NCBI GenBank assembly: GCA_964016985.1
Contig: OZ024821.1
Span: 13,504,620 to 13,568,619 of the forward strand
DNA: 64,000 nt
Direction of reading: 5' to 3'
Origin: Anodontia alba
Lineage: Eukaryota > Mollusca > Bivalvia > Lucinida > Lucinidae
The notes under the pieces were generated by a model. The model had not been told where the DNA came from, did no database searches, and saw only the letters and a list, made by a program, of their open reading frames with translations. Each line of letters starts with the position of its first letter. The first letter of the stretch is position 1. Position numbers and translations under genes: made by a program. Shown piece after piece: positions 56,961-64,000 of the stretch.

Positions 56961-57866
56961 GTCTCAATAGCAAGTAAAACATTTTAAACCAGAGGTTCAT
57001 GGAACACACTGCTCATCTGAGTGAAGTGCTGTAAAAGCTCACATTTTGAAAGATTCTGCAAAGTTTTAAATTTACCCTCCTCTCAGCTTCTGAGGAGTTG
57101 TTCCTGAGTGTTTTTTTTTACACTCAAATTCAAACCCTTGAGACAGAATTCATATGTTGGGTAGGACTATGAAAGGATATTTGTCAAAATGTATGCAGTA
57201 CTTTCACTTTTCCCATTATACACCTATGGGAACTAAGCTGCCAAAGCAATGAAAGCACACTAGCAATGGCAATGCAAAACATTATTTTTGTACAGGCAAA
57301 TATTATGAATATTTCTGTTTATATATTCATGTTTTACTTTTTCTTTTTGAATACTATGTCAACCAATGCAATTCAATGGGAGATAGTAGTGTTAGCTCCC
57401 CTGGGTACTATCTGTAAACAACCAGGTCCAGTCATTTGGTTTCCTCTGTTTTTATCATTAGCATCTCCATTAAGTATAGCTTCCTTTGTCTGGAGAAATC
57501 TAATTTAATTATGATCATATGCCAATAAAGCTTCCAAAATAGCTAAAAGAAACATATATTTTGTGCAAAAACTAATATGTTTTACAAAGACATGGAAAAA
57601 ACGTTAAAAATCATTTATATTCAACTGAGGGCCTATGGAAAAATCAGAATATTCCAATTAGAAGGACTTTGTTAGTATTTGGTCTACCTTGCAATTTATC
57701 TGGCAAGGGAGACAACTACTATTATCTCTCATTCGGCCACTTGTAAAAAAATCATGTTTAGTAGAGGACTACTAAAGGAACATTCCCTAAAACTTTTGTC
57801 AAAATATTTGCAATGAGGTAGAAAAAAAATACTTCCTTTCATTTTTGCCATTACAATGAAACTTTA

Positions 57867-58008
57867 ATGGAGTTCTGCTCATGTATACGCTAAAGGGCGT
57901 AAGCAGTGTTGCAAACTTTTATTACTGCTTATGAAGAGTCTCAATAAAATGGAGACTCCCATTTTCTTATCTGTAGTGTGTTCTTTGTTTCCAAAGGCAA
58001 TCTTTTTT
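57867..58008 (+). repeat. LTR-like unit, copy 2
   Basis: Matches 47876-48015 closely. The hairpin is GAGTCTC AATAAAATG GAGACTC: stem identical to copy 1 and AATAAA kept in the loop. Confidence 0.55.
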
Positions 58009-58500
58009 ATGTTTATTTTAGTTGGTTGCCATGGGGACCAATCAAAATCAACAGTTTGGACAAATATATCCAACATAGGGGACTATTTTTGTAAAACATC
58101 TGTCAAAATATCTCCAGTGATATAGAAAAAATAAAACCTCTTTCACTTTTTATCCCATCATAAGTCTATAAAAACTTCAAGTTGCCATAGCATGGAAAGT
58201 ATATGAGCAACAGCAATAAAAAACACAAATGTTTTGTAGAGGCTAATGTTATGAATATTTCTTGAACGTTTTAGCTTCATCCCACATATTATTTCTGAGG
58301 GGAAGATTATTTCATAATTTTTCACAAATTTCACATTTTGGTTGCCATGGCAGCTAATTGAATTCAGCGATTTGGATAAAATTCATGTCTATCGAGATAT
58401 CTGCAGTGAGACAGCAATAAATGACAATTTCCACTTTTCCAATTATAAGACAATGGCAAGTATAAGTTGCCATAGCAACCAGAATGCTTAACTAGATTGA

Positions 58501-58810
58501 TTTTGTTTGTTTGTGTTGAGGTTTTACGGCCCAGTCAACCCAATGGGGTCATGTCAAGCGCGGTCAGTTTACCTAACCACACATTTACTGGGCAGGCTTA
58601 GTCCTCTAAGCGGTTAACCAGTATTGTGCACATTCTTTCACCAGAAACTGACAACTGCCCTTCTTGAATCAGAAGAAGGGAGAGAATGACCGTAGAAAAT
58701 ATTTCATGATCAATCTCCACGAAAGAATGTTGCCGACCTCGGCGGGGGTTGAACCCACAACCTCCTGGTCTCCAGTCAGACGGCGCATCCAACTGAGCCA
58801 CCGGGGCTGG
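58501..58810 (-). mobile_element. tRNA-derived SINE, copy 6
   Basis: Perfect 14-bp target-site duplication CTTAACTAGATTGA at 58487-58500 and 58811-58824. Confidence 0.94.
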
Positions 58811-58963
58811 CTTAACTAGATTGAAACAATAAACAAAATCATTTGTTCCCCTTGCCTGTAGATGCTATATGTGATGTATGTTGAGAATCTGCTTCATGGC
58901 TTCAAAAGTTGTTTGAAAATGTTGATGGATGGACGATGGATACATGCCTATACTATAGACCTT

Positions 58964-60180
58964 TTTAAACACTACATCACACATTAAACATCATTTGGAA
59001 CCTCTTGGTCTTTAACGCAGGGTACATTCTAGCCTTGTTCCTATTGGATGGCAGAAAGTTGTTATTTACTTTTATCGGACAGTATTATTGCCTATGTTTC
59101 TTCAGAAAAATACAGCAGTTTCATTCGTCAAAAGTGTCTTTTCAGAAGAGAGTCTCACTGATTGATCATTTAAATGTTACAAACACAAATATTGGCATAA
59201 TTATGTTTTGACAATAAACTAGCAAAAACTAGGCATAAAAATGGTTACCATAAACAATATTACGGTTACGTGTGTGCCTGCTAATATCAGAAAAATATCA
59301 TTGAAACATTTGTATTTGTCTTAGGAACCACAGTAAGACTGCTTTTAAAGCTGTATTTTAAAACATCAGATCAAATTTAGGATTAATTATTAACCAAAAG
59401 GAATTTATTATTTATTAAAATTTGGCTTGAATCAAATGGTATCAATGAAACCAGAAATGTGTTTTCCATCCACAATTTTTGGGGTGAGTATTATTTGCAG
59501 ACCAAATCCTGCAGACCAGCTGACCGTGGGACCGGTCTGCAGTGGACCAAAAACAGACATATAGACCTTTTAATGTTATTGTTTTCATCAGGGCTACTGA
59601 CCACGTGAATACAATGTTACGCTACATGACCAAATATTGTGGATGGCAAAAACATTTCCGATTCCACTGATACCAATTGATTCAAGCCAACTTTTATTTG
59701 GGTAATAAATTCCTTTTGCTTAATATTTAATCCTAAATTTTATATAGTAATTTAAAACACATCTCTAAAAAGCAACTGACTGCTTTTCCTAAAATAAATA
59801 CAACTGTTTCAATGATATTTTTCAATATCAGCAGATATGCTCCTACCGTAATAATAGCTTTATGGTGACCATTTTAACGCTTAGTTTTAGCTAGACGATA
59901 GATACAATATATGTTAATATTTGTTAGTTTTAGCTAGTTGATAGATACAATATATGTTAATATTTGTATTTATGACATTTTAATAATCAGTGGACGACAA
60001 CCTCTTTTGAAAAAAAAAAATTGACGAAAGAAAGCTGCTTTATTTTTCTGAAAAAAACATTGGCCATTTCAATGTCCGATAAAGGTAAACAACAACATTC
60101 TGCCATCCAAACCAGAAGGAGGCTCTCCATTAAAGACAGAGAGGTTCTGAATGATTTGATTGTGTGATGTAGTGTTTAAA
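58964..60180. mobile_element. Foldback element with arms of about 0.5 kb
   Basis: TTTAAACACTACATCACACA at the left and its exact complement at the right. Pairing continues inward: GGAACCTC/GAGGTTCT, TTGGATGGCAGAA/TTCTGCCATCCAA, TTTATCGGACA/TGTCCGATAAA, AATATCATTGAAAC/GTTTCAATGATATT, TTGGCTTGAATCAA/TTGATTCAAGCCAA and TCCACAAT/ATTGTGGA. Arms run to about 59481 and from 59634; the loop is about 150 bp. The right arm has an extra 44-bp duplication (TTAGTTTTAGCTAG... at 59884-59967). No coding frame. Confidence 0.9.
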
Positions 60181-60225
60181 CTTGTATATAAGCTAAGCTA
60201 TGAGCCTTTAGACAAGTGAGCTAGA
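60181..60225 (+). mobile_element. Tail of the 56990 array element
   Basis: ATATAAGCTAAGCTATGAGC + CTTTAGACAAGTGAGCTAG is the standard tail, displaced by the foldback insertion. Confidence 0.65.
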
Positions 60226-60361
60226 AAAGGGGACTACACTTAAAGGGAGCAAATTCTTTCCTTTAAAGTCACTCTGCCCCACTCCTTCGCCACGAATAAG
60301 AATGGAAGCAAATACTTTTATGTAAGTTTTTCCCCTTGGAGGTATATTTTTATTGGTTTCC

Positions 60362-60545
60362 ATTAGCGTGCTGGGACTATTTACAGTAGAAGATATTTTG
60401 AAATATTTTTCTCATTTTTTCCCATAAAACTGACTGACTTTTCATGCAAATTGTCTCGGAGACAATTTACATGAAATATCAAAGCATATTTTCTGGGGAA
60501 AATATTTCAACATGTTGTCAGCTGAATTAGCCCAGACAGTGGTAC
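60362..60545. mobile_element. MITE, family B, copy at 60.4 kb
   Basis: TGACTTTTCATGCAAATTGT + CTC and GAGACAATTTACATGAAATA form the centre. The right end GTCAGCTGAATTAGCCCAGA + CAGTGGTA is standard. Confidence 0.75.
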
Positions 60546-60625
60546 AGGTAAAGCTGTCCCTTTACTTGATGGAGCTCATATGAAGCCAATTATGCTGCTT
60601 CAAGTTCCAACTGGTGGAAATTCTA

Positions 60626-61314
60626 TCAAAATAGTTCATTTGCTAAAGAACGATACACGTCTGAATTAAAAAGGTCCTGGTATATGGAAGACATACGGGT
60701 ACCCATTTCCATTCTGTACTGGAGTGGGAATATAGCCTGTGCTGTGCTGGACAAGTCCCAGAAGCAATGTGGTAAACCATTGGTAACAATTCCTACAACC
60801 AAAGGCTCTGGTGGACACCTTGTAGTCAAAATAGGAGCACCTGAGGACCCATGTTCCAGGTAACAGCTGAACAGAATTTTGTCTTCTCTATCATAATCTC
60901 TGTAGCTCCATTCTATTGTATGATCCAAATCTCTTTTAAGAACTGCCTGCTCAAGCCTTCTTTTGTTCTGCTGCAGCCATGCTTGGGCAGCTTGCAACAA
61001 CGGGTCTCCTGGTAGTACTATTTTACAAGCTGAGTCAAGAAATTTACGTTGAACATGTGGATGTCCATATCCTATAATATCTACACTAGGCACTTCCATG
61101 AAAGACATTGGAAAGCGATGTAATTTCAAACTAGGTGGTAGTTTGCTGGGATCAGACAGTTCCAAGACGGCAAAATCAAGGCGTACATTAAAGTATATCA
61201 CAGCCTTGATAGCAAAGGTTGGTAGATTTGACTGCTGGTTTGGGTAATCAAAATGTACAAAAATCTGTGGGTCTTTTACCAAGTCCCAATCTGGGGTGCA
61301 TGATTTTAAAGGAT
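60626..61314 (-). CDS. Trypsin-fold serine protease, terminal exon (FAM111-like?)
   Basis: An intact exon of about 228 codons ending in TGA (60626-60628). The acceptor is at 61315-61316 (minus: TTTTCTTTACTTTTGCAG), so the open frame upstream to 61435 is intron read-through and that ATG is not used. RLDFAVLEL matches the strand carrying the catalytic Asp; CYLEHGSSGAPI carries the GxSG nucleophile Ser; VVGIVTNGL follows like the substrate-binding strand. The catalytic His should be in the preceding exon, outside what I could find. The layout (HGSSGAP, no signal peptide visible, YGHPH loop) recalls intracellular trypsin-like peptidases such as FAM111, but similarity is to the fold, so the name stays open. 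No frameshifts; probably functional. Confidence 0.75.
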
Positions 61315-62228
61315 CTGCAAAAGTAAAGAAAATGTTAATGTCATTAAAACAGCAAGAATATTTTACAAAGTTAAACTTCAACAGCTTGAACATCTTTGGG
61401 ACCATGGAAATTGGTTCTAGACATTGGTAGTTCAAGCCACTCAGGGTTTATGAGCAAATGGGGATAATTTAGGGATGTTGTCTTGATCTTCTATAAAATA
61501 ATGGTATGTTGAGTGTACTGAGTCAAGGCAATTCAAGTGAGTACATGCAATATACATTTTCAAGATAATATAAGAACATTTACCTAAAATATACCCCAAT
61601 ATTTGTTTTCTTGAGTGATCGGAAGAATTTCCAAGGGACTCAATAAACCACTGAATCAGCCATGGTAAAATTAATGAGCCATCCGTGTAAAAGTTTTATT
61701 GTGGATATGACTCTTTGTCAGAAGTAATACTGGCATATTATTTTGTAATTGTAGGTATAATACCGATTAGAATCATGTCTGTAAGGCATTTCTAGAGAGT
61801 GTTTACAACATTTGTTAAAAGGATCGTGTGCACAACATTTTTAACAAAAATAAAAATTATTTACACTATAAAACTGACGATTTACCTCTCCAAATGACAA
61901 TTTTCAATGCAGTTATCCCCATTCTAATGCCCTTATTCATTTATTATTGTGTATTGATTCTAATGCCCTTATTCATTTATTATTGTGTATTCATTTGTAA
62001 AGTTTAAAAACTGCATTTTTTTTTCACTTACACTAAGAGCTGTCAACTGCATAAAACCGAATGTCAGCCAATGAAAAGGGACGTTATGTAATGAAAATAG
62101 ACGTTATGTGATCACCATGGGTTTCTGACAGTATATCACAGAATATACTGTCATAAATATTTGACGTTATCCAATCAGACATCTCGTTACACTCACACAT
62201 GCATTAGAATGAAGACGTGTGGTTTTGG
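61315..62228 (-). other. Intron or flank of the protease gene
   Basis: No further exon recognised. A 41-bp direct duplication (TTCTAATGCCCTTATTCATT...) lies at about 61920-61995. 61785-61820 matches a filler segment at 62868. Confidence 0.45.
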
Positions 62229-62784
62229 GCCCAGGGTGAACTTGAGGATATGTCTTTAGCTTGGCCCACTGTGGTTCAACTACTGGTTTTCATTTAGTCT
62301 GGCATACAGTAGAATTAGCCATGAGTACTCGTCTTTGTTTATTATAGTGATTAATTTGATTTTTATGTTTTCGCTTTGATGCACTGACTCAGTTGGGAGC
62401 CTTTATGTGAACCGAAATTTTATGTATTTCTGCATTAAGAGTAGCATCAGGACCCAGGGTGGTTGGCTAGCTGTAAAAGTGCTTTAAACCCCCTGGTGGT
62501 TTACTCTACTGACAGTTCTAAGGCGGTGTTCCTGGTGTTAGTCTTACTCTTTGTTGCTTTGTGGTTTATTCTAGGATTCCATTTGTTTTATGTCTTACCT
62601 TGTGTCATTATGTTCTTGTGTTTTTCAGTCCTTTTAGCATTGCCATTACCTCTCTTGGGGAAGAGACAGCTAGTCTTAGTGCTTTTCATATGTTAATTCG
62701 ATTTGTGCTTGTTTGGATTTGTCAGTTTCTTCTTCCTCTTGGTGTTTGGGAAGGGCTGCGGTTTGTGGAATTTTCTCTTACCTT
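62229..62784 (+). mobile_element. 5'-truncated retroelement 3' region, copy R2
   Basis: CCCAGGGTGAACTTGAGGAT ... to TTTTCTCTTACC aligns with 47438-48311 without the LTR-like insertion, so it shows the uninterrupted state. Confidence 0.82.
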
Positions 62785-62846
62785 CTTTTTATGTTGGTGT
62801 TATTGTCTGAAGGTGTTTCAGGAGATAAGGATGGTTTTGCATGAGG

Positions 62847-64000
62847 AACAAGAGCTCCACCAAGCGGGGCATTTCTAGAGAGTGTTTACATTTGTTAACG
62901 GGCGTATAGCCCGTGGCAAGTAATAAGATGTAGCACATAAACTGGCTCCTGTATAATTCAGTGCTCCGGATATAACTGTAAATGGAATTACAAAAGAATT
63001 TTTTAGAAATTTTCACTGGGGCATAGCTCTGCTGATATTTGGTGAACTGTAACCTAAGGGTCCAAGCTGGCCCAGAAATTAAGGGAGAAGTGACTTCTCC
63101 CTCCTGGGAAAATAGGGAGAAGTTTGCTGCTTCTAGAGAGAAGTGCTTTTGGACGGAGGACATAAGACAGAAGCATGGCTATATTATAAGCTCGAATGAG
63201 CCTTTGGCTGATTTGTTTTTCCTATACTTCAATATCGGACCAAACAATAACAAAACAAAAAAAAAAAAAAAAAAAAATGCTACAAGAAAATTTTTTGTAA
63301 AGCTTTAACTTGTTTTATACTGATTTTATTTATAATAATATGCACTGCTCCACATCATCGTGCAACTATTTATGAAGTTTCAGCTTGATCAGATGTAAAC
63401 TGTAGGAGGATTTAGCTGGGAACAAAAAATTAATAGAAATTTTCAAAGAGATATAACTCTGCTAATATTTGGTGGACTGTAACCTTGAAAAACTACGCGC
63501 TGCTCCATATCATGATCTAACCAAAATAAAATTTGCACACTTTTACCTCTAAACAATATGCTGCGAAATGTTTAAAAAAAAAAACTTTCAAAGGGGCATA
63601 ACTCTGCCAATATTTGGTGCACTGTAACCTCGAAATAATATGCACTGCTCCACATCATCCTGTAACTATTTATGAAGTTTCTGCTTGATCGGATGTAAAT
63701 TGTAGGAGGATTTAGCCGGAAACAAAAAAGTTTACAGAAATTTTCAAAGGGGTATAGCTCTGCCAATATTTGGTGCACTGTTACCTCGAAATAAAATGTG
63801 CTGCTCCACATCATTGTGTAACTATTTATGAAGTTTCAGCTTGATCGGATGTAAACTGTAGGAGAATTTAGCCAGAAATGAAAAATTAATAGACATTTTC
63901 AAATGGTATAACTCTGCTAATATTTGGTGGACTGTAACCTTGAAACAATATGCGCTGCTCCACATCATGGTCTAACTACAAATCAAGTGTCAGCTTGATC
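62847..64000 (+). mobile_element. Array-bearing element, GGGCGTATA family, copy 3 (runs off the window)
   Basis: Head AACAAGAGCTCCACCAAGCG + GGGCAT, then an extra segment, GGGCGTATAGCCCGTGGCAA, and the body shared with 53032 (TAACTGGCTCCTGT..., GGAGAAGTGACTTCTCC). Units of about 155 bp continue to the window end. Confidence 0.82.

Larger units (their letters stand above)
56990..58963 (+). mobile_element. Array-bearing element, 5' part, split by insertions
   Basis: Head AACCAGAGGTTCATGGAACA (hairpin GTTC/GAAC), then CTGCTCATCTGAG. The body has (G)GTTGCCATGGCAACC-like blocks and CCTATGGGAACTAAGCTGCC. Its tail follows the foldback element: ATAAGCTAAGCTATGAGCCT + TTAGACAAGTGAGCTAG (60188-60224). 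Confidence 0.68.

Noticed and set aside
61315..61435. N-terminal extension of the protease from the ATG at 61435
   Set aside because: A good splice acceptor lies at 61315-61316, and the extension (hydrophobic, F/N-rich) has no similarity to the domain. It is taken as intron.

Overview
The window looks like a piece of a bivalve mollusc nuclear genome. It is AT-rich and intron-bearing, with one exon of an expanded STAND-type NTPase family, several copies of one tRNA-derived SINE, short palindromic MITEs, and many transposable units that carry a tandem array between short hairpin ends, as known from bivalves. I cannot name the species. There is no operon structure. Only two stretches look like live protein-coding exons: an nSTAND-like NTPase exon (2504-3954, +) and a trypsin-fold protease exon (60626-61314, -). 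Nearly everything else is repeats, often nested.

Layout. 1-2100: AT-rich DNA, a duplicated and inverted 63-bp unit, a CGTTGGCC palindrome cluster and a 155-175-bp tandem repeat. 2100-2393: SINE in the intron before the NTPase exon. 4347-8092: a tandem-repeat element with a higher-order period of about 500-600 bp. 8500-12700: a dense MITE cluster of several families, most with perfect or near-perfect central palindromes. 12761-18560: more tandem-array elements, a SINE and an L1-like fragment. 19944-24150: MITEs, a split C2H2 zinc-finger pseudogene, a 1.2-kb element built almost wholly from GATATC palindromes, and a retroelement fragment. 24370-27715: tandem-repeat elements. 28003-41310: a four-level nest (array, LINE, second array plus inverted satellite, SINEs) that contains a 200-N assembly gap. 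41874-45379: a complete 145-bp-unit element and the second GATATC element. 45727-48900: an array element split by a retroelement fragment. 49540-56960: a 37-bp minisatellite in two inverted arms. 56990-60225: an array element holding a SINE, an LTR-like unit and a 1.2-kb foldback element. 62229-64000: a retroelement 3' end and a further array element.

The most interesting signals are: (1) unrelated array-bearing families share an AACAAGAG-like head followed by a hairpin whose bases differ but whose pairing is kept; (2) the GATATC element sits in a zinc-finger exon and a probable empty-site paralogue lies in inverted orientation about 230 bp away; (3) the foldback element has arms of about 0.5 kb; (4) a satellite has 184/368/1102-bp hierarchy and then switches strand. 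Coordinates of repeat edges are by eye and may be off by a few bases; no alignment or search was run.
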